Source of the DNA: DASQUK01 sp963813485
GTDB lineage: Bacteria; Actinomycetota; Acidimicrobiia; Acidimicrobiales; VFJN01
Reading direction: 5' to 3'
NCBI GenBank assembly: GCA_963813485.1
Contig: CAWEZE010000013.1
Span: 62,001 to 126,000, forward strand
Length of the DNA stretch: 64,000 nucleotides
Position 1 is the stretch's first letter. Every line of letters starts with the position of its first letter. The notes under the pieces are model-generated. The model was not told the origin of the DNA. It was given only the letters and a program-made list of their open reading frames with translations, and searched no databases. The position numbers and the translations under genes are program-made. This document shows, piece after piece, positions 1-7,431 of this stretch.

Positions 1-190
1 CGGTCGTCGCCTCGACGGTTGCCCAGGCTGCCGGCCGGCGCGCCCGATGGGCGGCGATGCGCGCCGCCATGTCGGCGTCGGACGCGGAGCCGGTCGCCAC
101 GTAGGTCACTCGGTCGGCCACGCCGGCGGCCAGCGACTCGGCCACCTCGGACTTTCCCGAGCGCGTCCCGCCCAGCACCAGCGTGATCAT
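1..190 (-). CDS. cobU: Adenosylcobinamide kinase / guanylyltransferase (5' part only)
   Basis: Only the first 63 codons lie inside the window; the gene continues beyond base 1. The N-terminus shows the P-loop GGTRSGKS at residues 7-14, then YVATG and the RIAAHRARRP stretch. Together these are diagnostic of the bifunctional CobU/CobP enzyme, which phosphorylates adenosylcobinamide and then transfers GMP to it during assembly of the vitamin B12 nucleotide loop. It acts in the cytoplasm. The ATG lies 13 bases downstream of the stop of the MmcQ-like gene on the same strand, so the two may be co-transcribed. The ATG gives exactly the usual N-terminus of the family. The presence of cobU implies cobamide synthesis or salvage in this organism, but no other cob gene is visible here. 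Confidence 0.88.
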   Translation of the reverse strand, partial: MITLVLGGTRSGKSEVAESLAAGVADRVTYVATGSASDADMAARIAAHRARRPAAWATVEATT

Positions 191-203
191 CGCGCGGGGA
201 TCC

Positions 204-587
204 TCAGTCAGCGTCCCGGAGGACGGCGTCCTCGTCCATGACCCGGCGGGCGAGCCGGCGCGGGGCCACCAGGGTGTAGGACGTCCGCACCCACTCCTCC
301 ACCTGGCGCCAGCGCTCGTCGTCGGCATCGTCCTCGAGCGAGAGCGAGACCCAGCCGTGGCGCCCGAGCCCGTAGCCGGTGGGCTCCACCCGCAGGTCCT
401 CGGCGACGACGGCGGCCGCCTCGTCCTTGGGCAACTTCATGCTGAGGCTGTGGGCGCCCTGGTCGCTGAAGACGAAGTTCTTGCCGTTGACCCGGAACGT
501 GGGCTCGTCGTCCCAGGCGGCGATGTCGACCCGCACGGCGTCGGGCAACCGGGCGACGATCTGCTCGAGGCGTTCCATGTTGTCCAT
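204..587 (-). CDS. MmcQ/YjbR family protein
   Basis: A small protein of about 127 residues of the MmcQ/YjbR type (CyaY-like fold; some members are described as DNA-binding). The recognisable pattern is a central WDDEPTFRVNGKNFVFS strand pair, then LSMKLPKDEAAAVV and the GWVSLSLEDD segment near the C-terminus. The precise role of the family is unresolved. ATG codons at 602, 587 and 578 are all possible starts; 587 (MDNMERLEQIV) is preferred because the family helix begins right after it. It sits between the cyclotransferase-like gene and cobU, all on the minus strand, with short gaps that suggest one transcript. Confidence 0.75.
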   Translation of the reverse strand: MDNMERLEQIVARLPDAVRVDIAAWDDEPTFRVNGKNFVFSDQGAHSLSMKLPKDEAAAVVAEDLRVEPTGYGLGRHGWVSLSLEDDADDERWRQVEEWVRTSYTLVAPRRLARRVMDEDAVLRDAD

Positions 588-632
588 TGGACGATGATCC
601 ATCGGGGTTTCGACGGAGCCAAGCCCGCCGGC

Positions 633-989
633 TCAGCGTTCGTCGTCGCGGTCCCAGGGACCGTCGAGCACGGTGAACCCGGCGGGGTCGCCGATGAAGG
701 CGTAGGTGAGAGCTCGGACACCGTCCACGGTTGTGACGTCGGTCCGGCGGTAGTGCGGCCCCTCGACGACGTCGAGCTGTTCGAAGACGGTCGAGGCCCG
801 TTCCGAGAGCCCGAGGAGCCAACCCGGGACCCGGTGGTCACCGCCGACGACGAAGGCGGGATAGCCGAGACCGGTGTCGTAGAGGGTCCCGGGGACGGCG
901 CTGGGACGTTGCCGCACCACGTCGTCGGCGATGAGCGGCCAGCGCAACCGTCCGGGCATGAGCGTTCCGTACACGAACAGCCAGCGCAT
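633..989 (-). CDS. Gamma-glutamylcyclotransferase-like (AIG2/GGCT fold) protein
   Basis: A 118-residue protein beginning MRWLFVYGTLMPG. The YGTLMPG turn is the signature of the GGCT/AIG2-like fold that binds gamma-glutamyl substrates. The later LDVVEGPHYRR segment carries the conserved acidic residue and aromatic/arginine pattern of the family. Members cyclise gamma-glutamyl amines or peptides; the actual substrate cannot be read here. The start at 989 was chosen over an upstream ATG at 1016 because the fold begins at once and because a -10-like CATGCT (998-1003, plus-strand coordinates) ends 8 bases before it, as at other genes in this window. It is divergent from the CHAD-domain gene. Confidence 0.75.
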   Translation of the reverse strand: MRWLFVYGTLMPGRLRWPLIADDVVRQRPSAVPGTLYDTGLGYPAFVVGGDHRVPGWLLGLSERASTVFEQLDVVEGPHYRRTDVTTVDGVRALTYAFIGDPAGFTVLDGPWDRDDER

Positions 990-1033
990 CGAACCGGAGC
1001 ATGCCAGGTCTGGCATGGCAGACTCGACAGGCT

Positions 1034-2608
1034 ATGCCTCTGGACGTCCCGACCGTGTCTTACGCGCTCCCGGATGACGTCGAACCTCCCGGCCTCCTGG
1101 CCTACCTGGACAAGCGCTTCCCCGTGATCGCCGAGCCGGTGGCCAGCCGCTCGTACACCGTTCTCGACACCGCCGACCGCCGCCTGCGCGCCGCCGGGGT
1201 CGACCTGGATCTCGAGACGGGCCGCGGCGGGCCTCGCCTGGTGCTGCGGGAGCCGGGCGGTCGAGCGCCCCTTGTGGCCGAGGTGCGACGACTACGGCGG
1301 AATCGCTATCTGCTGCGCGACCTGCCCGCGGGACCGCTGCGCGAGCGGCTGGCACCGATCGTCGAGGTGCGGGCGTTGTTGCCGTTGGCCAACGTCAAGG
1401 TCGGGGCCCAACTGGTGCGGGTGCTCAACGCCGACGACAAGACCGTGGCGCGCGTCTTGTTGGCCACGCCGGTGGCGCTGGCGGGCAGCGGCGACGCCGG
1501 GGCCGTGCCACTCACGCCCCGCGTGGAGGTCAGCGGCGTGCTCGGCTATCCGAAGCCGTTGGACCTGGTCACGGCGGCGATCCGGCGGGGCCCGAAGGGG
1601 GGACTGGTCGACGCCCCTGTCGGCGTCCCCGACGAGGCCATCGCCGCCATGGGCGGCGATCCCGAGGGGATCCGGACCAAGGTTCGCGTCGATCTGCACC
1701 CCGACCAACGCACCGACCGGGCGGCGCTGGCGGTGCTCTGCGACCTTGCGGGGATGATCGAAGCCAACCTGCCGGGGGCGCTCGCCGACCTCGACACCGA
1801 ATTCCTCCACGACCTGCGCGTCGCGGTGCGGCGGAGTCGCTCGGTGCTGCGGGAGCTCAAGGGCGCCTTCCCGCCCGAACCGCTGGCCACCCAGCGCGAG
1901 GCCCTCCGCTGGGTGCAGGCGGTCACGGGCCCCACTCGCGACCTCGATGTACAGCTGTTGGACTGGGACCACCTGGTCTCGGCCATCCCCGTCGAGCGCC
2001 ACGCGGCCCTTGCGCCCGTCCGGGCACTGCTGGTCCGGCACCGTGCCACCGCGTTCCGGGCCCTGCGCCGCGAGCTGCGGGGCCCCGCCTACCGGCAGGC
2101 TTGGGATGGCTACCGGGCGTTCCTGGCAGGCGACCTGGGCCCGGCCCGCGAGCGCCCGGACGCCAGGCAGCCGATCGTCGAGGTTGCCGGCCGCCGCATC
2201 CGCAAGGTCTACAGGCGGATGCTGGAGATGGGTGCCGCCATCGATGCGACCAGCCCGGCCGGCCACCTCCACGAGCTGCGTAAGCGGGGCAAGGAGCTGC
2301 GCTACCTGCTGGAGCTGTTCGGCGGGCTGTGGCCGCGGTCCGTGGTCAAGCCCATGGTGCAGTCGCTGAAGGAGCTGCAGGACGTGCTCGGCGTCCACCA
2401 GGACCGTGAGGTGCAAGCCTCGTACCTGCGGGGCCTGGCGGGTGAGCTGGCGAAGAGCACTGGCGGGCCGGCGGCCCTCCTGGCCCTGGGTGTCCTCGTG
2501 GACCGGCTCGACGCCGAACAGCACGAGGCCCGCGACGCCTTTGCAGAGCGTTTCGCCGCCTTCGCGGCCGCCGACCAGCAGGCGCTGGTCGCCAAGGTGT
2601 TTTCGTGA
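1034..2608 (+). CDS. CHAD domain-containing protein with degenerate CYTH-like N-terminus
   Basis: About 524 residues. The N-terminal half (roughly residues 10-200) contains YTVLDTADRRLRAAGVDLDLE, resembling the CYTH triphosphate-tunnel fold but lacking a clear ExExK start. The C-terminal half is a CHAD domain, a helical bundle rich in conserved His and basic residues: FLHDLRVAVRRSRSVLRELK and, later, HLHELRKRGKELRYLLELF. CHAD domains bind polyphosphate, so a polyphosphate-associated role is inferred. The stop overlaps the GTG start of a ParA-type ATPase by four bases (GTGA), so translation of the two is probably coupled. The start at 1034 gives the more typical N-terminus; 1001 is an alternative in the same frame. 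Confidence 0.8.
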   Translation: MPLDVPTVSYALPDDVEPPGLLAYLDKRFPVIAEPVASRSYTVLDTADRRLRAAGVDLDLETGRGGPRLVLREPGGRAPLVAEVRRLRRNRYLLRDLPAGPLRERLAPIVEVRALLPLANVKVGAQLVRVLNADDKTVARVLLATPVALAGSGDAGAVPLTPRVEVSGVLGYPKPLDLVTAAIRRGPKGGLVDAPVGVPDEAIAAMGGDPEGIRTKVRVDLHPDQRTDRAALAVLCDLAGMIEANLPGALADLDTEFLHDLRVAVRRSRSVLRELKGAFPPEPLATQREALRWVQAVTGPTRDLDVQLLDWDHLVSAIPVERHAALAPVRALLVRHRATAFRALRRELRGPAYRQAWDGYRAFLAGDLGPARERPDARQPIVEVAGRRIRKVYRRMLEMGAAIDATSPAGHLHELRKRGKELRYLLELFGGLWPRSVVKPMVQSLKELQDVLGVHQDREVQASYLRGLAGELAKSTGGPAALLALGVLVDRLDAEQHEARDAFAERFAAFAAADQQALVAKVFS

Positions 2609-3354
2609 GGGTCGTCGCCACCTACAACATCAAGGGGGGTGTCGGAAAGACATCGGCCGCCGTCAACCTGGCGGCGCTGGCGGCGCAGGATGGGCTCCGC
2701 ACCCTGCTCTGGGACCTCGACCCGCAGGGGGCGGCGTCGTTCCTGTTCCGGGTGAGGCCCAAGATCAAGGGCGGCGGGGGCAAGCTCGTCCGGGGGCGTA
2801 GCGACGTGGCCGACCTGCTGCGGGGCACCGACGTCGAGGGGCTCGACCTGCTGCCGGCCGACTTCTCCTACCGCCACATGGACCTCGCCCTCGACGCCAC
2901 CGGCAAGCCGACACGCCGGCTGCGGAAGGTGATCGCTCCGCTGGCCGAGTACTACGACCTGGCGATGCTGGACTGCCCGCCATCGATCTCCCTGGTGTCC
3001 GAGAGCGTGTTCGACGCGGCCGATGCCCTGCTCGTCCCCCTCATCCCGTCCACGCTCACGATGCGCACGTTCGCGCAGCTGGGGGACTTCGTGGCCGGCA
3101 AGGTCGACCGGCGGCCCCGGATCGTGGCCTTCTTCTCGATGGTCGACGGCCGCAAGCGGCTGCACCGGGACGTCGTGGCCGCGCTGCCCGCCACCAATCC
3201 CGACGCCGTGGTCCAGACCGCCATCCCCGCCGCCACCGAGGTCGAGCTCATGGGGGTGGAGCGCGCGCCGGTGGTGGTCAGCGCCCCCCACAGCCGGGCC
3301 GCCCGCGCCTACCGCTCGCTCTGGGACGAGGTGCGGCCCCGCCTCGGCGTCTGA
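2605..3354 (+). CDS. ParA/MinD-type partitioning ATPase
   Basis: A 249-residue deviant-Walker ATPase. The N-terminus VVATYNIKGGVGKTSAAVNL has the signature lysine and P-loop (KGGVGKT, residues 10-16), then LLWDLDPQGAASFLF (Walker A') and AMLDCPPSISLVS (Walker B region). ParA-family dimers bind DNA non-specifically and position cargo on the nucleoid. There is no parB next to it, and its partner is instead the CHAD gene it overlaps. An orphan ParA that positions a polyphosphate-linked cargo is therefore a reasonable inference rather than chromosome segregation. It starts with GTG. A convergent msrB gene begins only nine bases past the stop. Confidence 0.85.
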   Translation: MRVVATYNIKGGVGKTSAAVNLAALAAQDGLRTLLWDLDPQGAASFLFRVRPKIKGGGGKLVRGRSDVADLLRGTDVEGLDLLPADFSYRHMDLALDATGKPTRRLRKVIAPLAEYYDLAMLDCPPSISLVSESVFDAADALLVPLIPSTLTMRTFAQLGDFVAGKVDRRPRIVAFFSMVDGRKRLHRDVVAALPATNPDAVVQTAIPAATEVELMGVERAPVVVSAPHSRAARAYRSLWDEVRPRLGV

Positions 3355-3363
3355 CGGCGTCGG

Positions 3364-3759
3364 CTACTCGGCCCGGTCGAGGTCGAGGGCGGCCGAGTTC
3401 ATGCAGAAGCGGAGCCCGGTGGGCTGGGGGCCGTCCTCGAAGACATGCCCGAGGTGGGAGCCGCAGCGGGAGCAGCGGACCTCGGTGCGGATCATGCCGT
3501 GGCTCGTATCGGTGACTGTCTCGACCGCGTCGCTGTTCAGCGGTTCCCAGAAGCTGGGCCACCCGGTACCCGAGTCGAACTTGGTGTCCGACGAGAACAG
3601 CGCCTGGCCGCAGGCCACGCAGCGGTAGGTACCCTCGCCCTTCTCGTCCCAGTAGATCCCGGTGAAGGCCCGCTCGGTGCCGCCGCGCCGGGTCACCTCG
3701 AACTGCAGGGGGTCGAGGCGCTGGCGCCACTCCTCGTCGGTGGTCGGGATGTCGGACAC
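3364..3759 (-). CDS. msrB: Peptide-methionine (R)-S-oxide reductase
   Basis: A complete 131-residue MsrB that repairs methionine-R-sulfoxide in oxidised proteins. Zinc is held by two CxxC pairs (C47/C50 in RCVACG and C96/C99 in RCSRCGSH). The signature GTGWPSF is present, and the catalytic cysteine is C119 in RFCMNSAAL. The start was moved from an in-frame TTG at 3777 to GTG at 3759 because a good -10 hexamer TAGAAT (plus-strand 3767-3772) ends seven bases before it. The same bases include the stop codon of the upstream J-domain gene. It probably has its own leaderless promoter inside the end of that gene. Confidence 0.95.
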   Translation of the reverse strand: MSDIPTTDEEWRQRLDPLQFEVTRRGGTERAFTGIYWDEKGEGTYRCVACGQALFSSDTKFDSGTGWPSFWEPLNSDAVETVTDTSHGMIRTEVRCSRCGSHLGHVFEDGPQPTGLRFCMNSAALDLDRAE

Positions 3760-3769
3760 CCCGAAAATT

Positions 3770-4333
3770 CTAACCAAGCATCTCCGCCAGGCGGCGCGTG
3801 TAGGGCTCGGGAGACAAGCTGGCGGCCCGTTCGAGTGACTCCAGGGCGAACACCACCTCGGTGCCGTGGCCGCGGCCCTCCAGGGTCACCAACAGCGAGC
3901 ACGTCTCGCCCGCCTGGTGCACGACGACCTCGAAGATGCCGCAGCTCCGGTCGACGTAGCTGACCGAGCCGATCCGGTGGCCGGCTTCGAGTAGCAGGGC
4001 GAAGGCCTCCGGCGGAGGTGCGGCCAGCAACAGCGTGTCGTCGCCGACGACTGCGGTTCCGACCCGCGGTGGGGGAGGCGGCGGGGGCGGGTCCGGTGGG
4101 CCCGGTGGGCCGGGCGTACCGGCGGGCGCCGTAGCGGACCCGACCGGCGATCCCTGCCGTCGGGCGCGGCTCAACACCGCGTAGGCCTCGTTCAACCGGG
4201 CGGCCGCCCGCGTGGTTCCACCCACCCGGTCGGGATGTGCGGCGCGGATGAGTCGGCGGTAGGCGGCCCGCACTGCGTCCCAGCCGTCGCCCTCCGCCAC
4301 CTCGAGCACCGTGCGGGCCTCGTAGACGTCCAT
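3770..4333 (-). CDS. J-domain (DnaJ-like) protein with proline-rich linker
   Basis: The first 65 residues form a J-domain with the essential HPD tripeptide at residues 33-35 (IRAAHPDRVGG) and the helix-IV-like LNEAYAVLSRARRQG. This is the module that stimulates the ATPase of Hsp70/DnaK. It is followed by a low-complexity proline/glycine linker of about 35 residues (GPPGPPDPPPPPPPP) and a roughly 90-residue C-terminal region with no zinc-finger or DnaJ C-terminal repeats that I recognise. It is therefore a type III J-protein, not DnaJ itself. It starts four bases after the stop of the minus-strand M18 peptidase gene, so the two are probably co-transcribed. Confidence 0.8.
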   Translation of the reverse strand: MDVYEARTVLEVAEGDGWDAVRAAYRRLIRAAHPDRVGGTTRAAARLNEAYAVLSRARRQGSPVGSATAPAGTPGPPGPPDPPPPPPPPRVGTAVVGDDTLLLAAPPPEAFALLLEAGHRIGSVSYVDRSCGIFEVVVHQAGETCSLLVTLEGRGHGTEVVFALESLERAASLSPEPYTRRLAEMLG

Positions 4334-4337
4334 GGCC

Positions 4338-5687
4338 TCAGGCCGGGTCCAGGAACGCAGCCATCAGGGCCTGGTAGCTGGCCGGGTCGTGGCTGCCGGC
4401 ATGCTCACGGGCGGCGTGCATGGCCAGCTGGGGCATGCCGACGTCCACGGTGGTGATGCCCAGGCGAGCGGCGGTGACGGGGCCGATCGTCGACCCGCAG
4501 GGCAGGTCGCTGCGCATGGCGAACGCCTGCAGCGGGACCTTGGCCTGCTCGGCCGCCAGCGCAACCAGCGCGCTGCCCGGGGCGTCGGTGGCGTAGCGGA
4601 CGTTGGCGTTGACCTTGACCACCGGGCCGCCGTTGAGCGCCACCTGGTGCTGCGGATCGTGGCGATCGGCGTAGTTGGGATGCGTGGCGTGGGCCATGTC
4701 GGCCGACAGGCACGCCGATCGCGCCAACGCTCGGTGCAGGGTGTCGCGGTCGCCGCCCCGGGCCGACACGATGCGCTCGAGCACGCTCGGGAGCAGCGAC
4801 GACGCCGCCCCCCGATCGGAGGTCGACCCGATCTCCTCGTGGTCGAACAGGCACACGACGCGGACGGGCCCGCCGGCCTCCACGGCCGGCGACTCGGACA
4901 CATCGCGCAGGGACTCGACCGCCGCCCAGCACGAGGCCAGGTTGTCGAGCCGCGCCGACCCGATCAGTTCGTCGTCCCGCCCGACCAGCGCGCCGGGCGC
5001 CAGGTCGTGGAGCATCAGGTCCCACGAGAGCACGTCGTCGGCGTCCACGCCCAGCTCCTCCGCCACGAACGCGCGGAACTCGCCCTCCACCGGTGAGGAG
5101 CTGTCGACGACGCCCCAGATCGGGGAGAGGTGATGTTGGGCGTCGACGACCAGCCCCTTCTGGGTCACCTCCCGGTCCAGGTGGATGGCCAGCTGGGGGA
5201 TGCAGCACACGGGCCGGTCGATCCGCAACAGGCGGAGGGTGGCGCCGGCACCGTCGCCCCGGACCGCCACCCGGCCCGACAGCCCCAGGTCGCGGTCGAG
5301 CCAACTGTTGAGCAGCACGCCCCCGTACGCCTCGACGCCGAGCTGTCGGGCACCCGCCCGCACCAGGTCGGGCTGCGGCTTGACCCGCAGGTTGGGGCTG
5401 TCGGTGTGGGCGCCGACGATGCGGAAGCCGTCGCTGTGCTCATGCTCGGCCGGGAGCGCCCAGGCGACGAGGCTGCCGCCACGGACCACGAACCAGCGGC
5501 CAGGCCCGCCGGGCCACGCCGCGTCCTCGGCCAGCGGGGCGAACCCGGCCTCGACGAGCGTGGCGGCGGCGGTGGCACAGGCGTGGTACGGCGAAGGGGA
5601 GGCATCGCAGTAGGCGAGCAGCCGCCGCGCGGCATCGAGCTCGGGCGGAAGCGGGTCGGGGTGCGACGAGGCGGCGGATGAGGTCAC
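4338..5687 (-). CDS. M18 family aminopeptidase (aspartyl aminopeptidase type)
   Basis: A 449-residue cytosolic metallo-aminopeptidase of the M18 family, which removes acidic N-terminal residues. The zinc ligands and catalytic residues are visible in order: GAHTDSPNLRVKP (H94, D96), FDHEEIGSTSDRGA (Glu-Glu pair), SADMAHATHPNY (Asp), and the C-terminal QLAMHAAREHAGS (His). SDLPCGSTIGP is also typical. The reading frame is open for another 224 codons upstream. GTG at 5687 is chosen because the family N-terminus follows and because TACCAT on the minus strand (5697-5702) sits nine bases before it. Length matches the family (about 430). Confidence 0.92.
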   Translation of the reverse strand: MTSSAASSHPDPLPPELDAARRLLAYCDASPSPYHACATAAATLVEAGFAPLAEDAAWPGGPGRWFVVRGGSLVAWALPAEHEHSDGFRIVGAHTDSPNLRVKPQPDLVRAGARQLGVEAYGGVLLNSWLDRDLGLSGRVAVRGDGAGATLRLLRIDRPVCCIPQLAIHLDREVTQKGLVVDAQHHLSPIWGVVDSSSPVEGEFRAFVAEELGVDADDVLSWDLMLHDLAPGALVGRDDELIGSARLDNLASCWAAVESLRDVSESPAVEAGGPVRVVCLFDHEEIGSTSDRGAASSLLPSVLERIVSARGGDRDTLHRALARSACLSADMAHATHPNYADRHDPQHQVALNGGPVVKVNANVRYATDAPGSALVALAAEQAKVPLQAFAMRSDLPCGSTIGPVTAARLGITTVDVGMPQLAMHAAREHAGSHDPASYQALMAAFLDPA

Positions 5688-5722
5688 AACCGGACGATGG
5701 TAGGGCCTGCCGGGGACGAGGC

Positions 5723-5791
5723 CCGAGGCCATGGGTTCCGCCCTTCCGCGGCCGAGGCAATAGGTTCCGGTGCGGGAACCTATGACCTCGG
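5723..5791. repeat. GAGGCAATAGG-type palindromic repeat, locus 1
   Basis: Three copies of one motif lie in the gap between two divergent genes. CCGAGGCCATGGGTTCCG is at 5723-5740, CCGAGGCAATAGGTTCC is at 5752-5768, and an inverted copy, GGAACCTATGACCTCGG, is at 5775-5791. The last two form a hairpin with 15 of 17 paired bases around a 6-base loop. A second locus of the same family lies at 60744-60841. The function is unknown; a REP-like extragenic palindrome is the closest description. Confidence 0.75.
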
Positions 5792-5810
5792 GCTCAAAGC
5801 GGTGGAACTC

Positions 5811-6764
5811 ATGACGTCGGGCGCGGATGCGGCGCGCCATGCGTCGGTGGCAACCGCTCGGGACACGCTGTCCGCTCACAGCGGCGCTCCGCCGGTGCCC
5901 CTCGCTGCCCTCGATCTCGTCATCGTCCATCGCCGGCGCCCCAACGCGGCGGCGCGCGCTGCCCGCCTGTTCCTCGATCAGGGCGTGCCCGTGCGGGTGC
6001 TCGTGGTGGACAACGGGTCGCCGGCGACCGACCTGTCGCGGCTCCGGCTGTCGCTGCCCCCGGGTGTCGACGTCTTGGAACTGGGTGCCAATACCGGGTT
6101 CGGGCCCGGCGCGAACGCCGGCTTCCGCTGGTTCCTGAGCCACGATCCGGCCCCCTGGCTGGGGGTGGCCCCCCATGACGCCGAGCCCCAGCCGGGCTGC
6201 CTGCGCCGGCTGCTCGACGAGGTCGGCGCCCGACCCCGGGCCGGGCTGGCGTCGGCCGACGTGGGCGACGGCCTCACTCCGGTGCTGGACCGCTACTTCG
6301 GCGCGATCCCGGCCGAGGCCACGGTCGCCAACGGCTGGGAGCCCGCCGGCTACGCGCACGGCACGCTGATGGTCGCCCGCCGCCAGTGCCTCGAGGACGT
6401 GGGGCTCTTCGACGAGCGCTACTTCGCGTACTGCGAGGAGGCCGAGCTGGCCCTACGGGCCCGTGAGCGGGGCTGGGAGGTCGGCGTGGTGCGGGGCGCC
6501 GACGTGCGCAACCAGGACGTCGGGTCCAACGCCGACGTCGTCGACTACCTGCAGCTCCGCAACACGCTGCTCATGGTGCGCGAGCACTCGGGGCTCTACC
6601 ACGCCACCATCCGCCTGGTCATAGCCCTGTGGCAGCTGGGCGCCGGCCTGGTCGCCCCGGCCCGGCGGGGCCCGTACTGGTCGCCGCGGGCGCGTCTGCG
6701 GGCCATCGCCGACCACCTGCGCCACCGCTACGGCCCGCCGCCCCGGAACCTGTTGTCCGACTAG
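5811..6764 (+). CDS. Glycosyltransferase family 2
   Basis: A 317-residue GT-A fold transferase of the rhamnosyl/galactosyl type. It shows VRVLVVDNGSPATDLSRL and LELGANTGFGPGANAGFRW (nucleotide-sugar binding), a DAEPQPGCL segment at the place of the usual DxD, then VGLFDERYFAYCEEAELALRARERGW, the acceptor-side ED motif typical of these enzymes. No membrane segment is evident; the C-terminus is basic. The start at 5811 follows a GGTGGA ribosome-binding site, while the frame is open to 5697. It opens the surface-glycan locus and is convergent with the phosphatase-like gene, one base apart. Confidence 0.85.
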   Translation: MTSGADAARHASVATARDTLSAHSGAPPVPLAALDLVIVHRRRPNAAARAARLFLDQGVPVRVLVVDNGSPATDLSRLRLSLPPGVDVLELGANTGFGPGANAGFRWFLSHDPAPWLGVAPHDAEPQPGCLRRLLDEVGARPRAGLASADVGDGLTPVLDRYFGAIPAEATVANGWEPAGYAHGTLMVARRQCLEDVGLFDERYFAYCEEAELALRARERGWEVGVVRGADVRNQDVGSNADVVDYLQLRNTLLMVREHSGLYHATIRLVIALWQLGAGLVAPARRGPYWSPRARLRAIADHLRHRYGPPPRNLLSD

Positions 6765-6765
6765 C

Positions 6766-7431
6766 TCAGGGCGCCGGGCGGGCGACCCGGCGATGCAACC
6801 GGCCGCGGGCGTCCTCGAACCCCGGCAACGGCGCCTGCAGGGTCAGCCCCAGCTCGGCGACCCTGGCGCCGACCAGGTCCTCGACGCCGGCCCAGTCGGA
6901 GGCGCGAGGTCCGTCGATGCCACGGTTGTAGGGCTGGTCGAAGACGATCACGTAGGCACCCGTCTCGCGCAGGGCGACGACGTTGTGGGGGGCGTCCTCC
7001 ACGTAGCAGTCGGCCTCCACCTGCGGTTTGGCGCCCAGGAAGCACAGGTCCCGGTAGGGGATGTTCATGGCGTCGAGCCAGTCCACCGTGTCGGCCACGG
7101 CGGTGGCGTGGCCCCAGTTGACGTAAAGGCGGTGGGTGATGATGCGTATCCAGATGCCGGCGTCGGACAACCGCCACAGCACCTCGGCCGCGCCCTCGAA
7201 CGCCGGCATGGTCCGGAAGATCCGGTGTTCCAGCACCGCGGCCTGGTGGATCCGCTCGAACTCGGCGGGCGACAAGCCCCACTCCCGGAAGTCCCACGAG
7301 CGCTCGATCGGGAGCGACTCGGGATCGACGTGTCGGTGCCGGGCCACGATGTCGCGCAGGGCGCCCGTGTAGTCGCCGCAGACGCCGTCGAGGTCGACGC
7401 CGAAGATGAAACTGCTGTCGGTGGCCGTCAT
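6766..7431 (-). CDS. HAD-superfamily 5'(3')-nucleotidase-like phosphatase
   Basis: 221 residues. It begins with the HAD motif I sequence FGVDLDGVCGDYTGALRDIV, in which DxDG supplies the nucleophile and acid/base aspartates. Motif II is IRIITHRLYV, and the motif IV region is CYVEDAPHNVVAL. This layout matches the small deoxyribonucleotidase (NT5C-like) family, though the true substrate could be a sugar phosphate in view of the neighbours. Its ATG overlaps the stop of the AftD-like gene by four bases (ATGA), so the two are translationally coupled and probably belong to one glycan operon running leftwards from about 13.1 kb. Confidence 0.75.
   Translation of the reverse strand: MTATDSSFIFGVDLDGVCGDYTGALRDIVARHRHVDPESLPIERSWDFREWGLSPAEFERIHQAAVLEHRIFRTMPAFEGAAEVLWRLSDAGIWIRIITHRLYVNWGHATAVADTVDWLDAMNIPYRDLCFLGAKPQVEADCYVEDAPHNVVALRETGAYVIVFDQPYNRGIDGPRASDWAGVEDLVGARVAELGLTLQAPLPGFEDARGRLHRRVARPAP

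Noticed and set aside
4338..6359. 673-residue form of the M18 aminopeptidase
   Set aside because: The extra 224 residues overlap the GT2 gene and the palindromic repeats and match nothing in the family.
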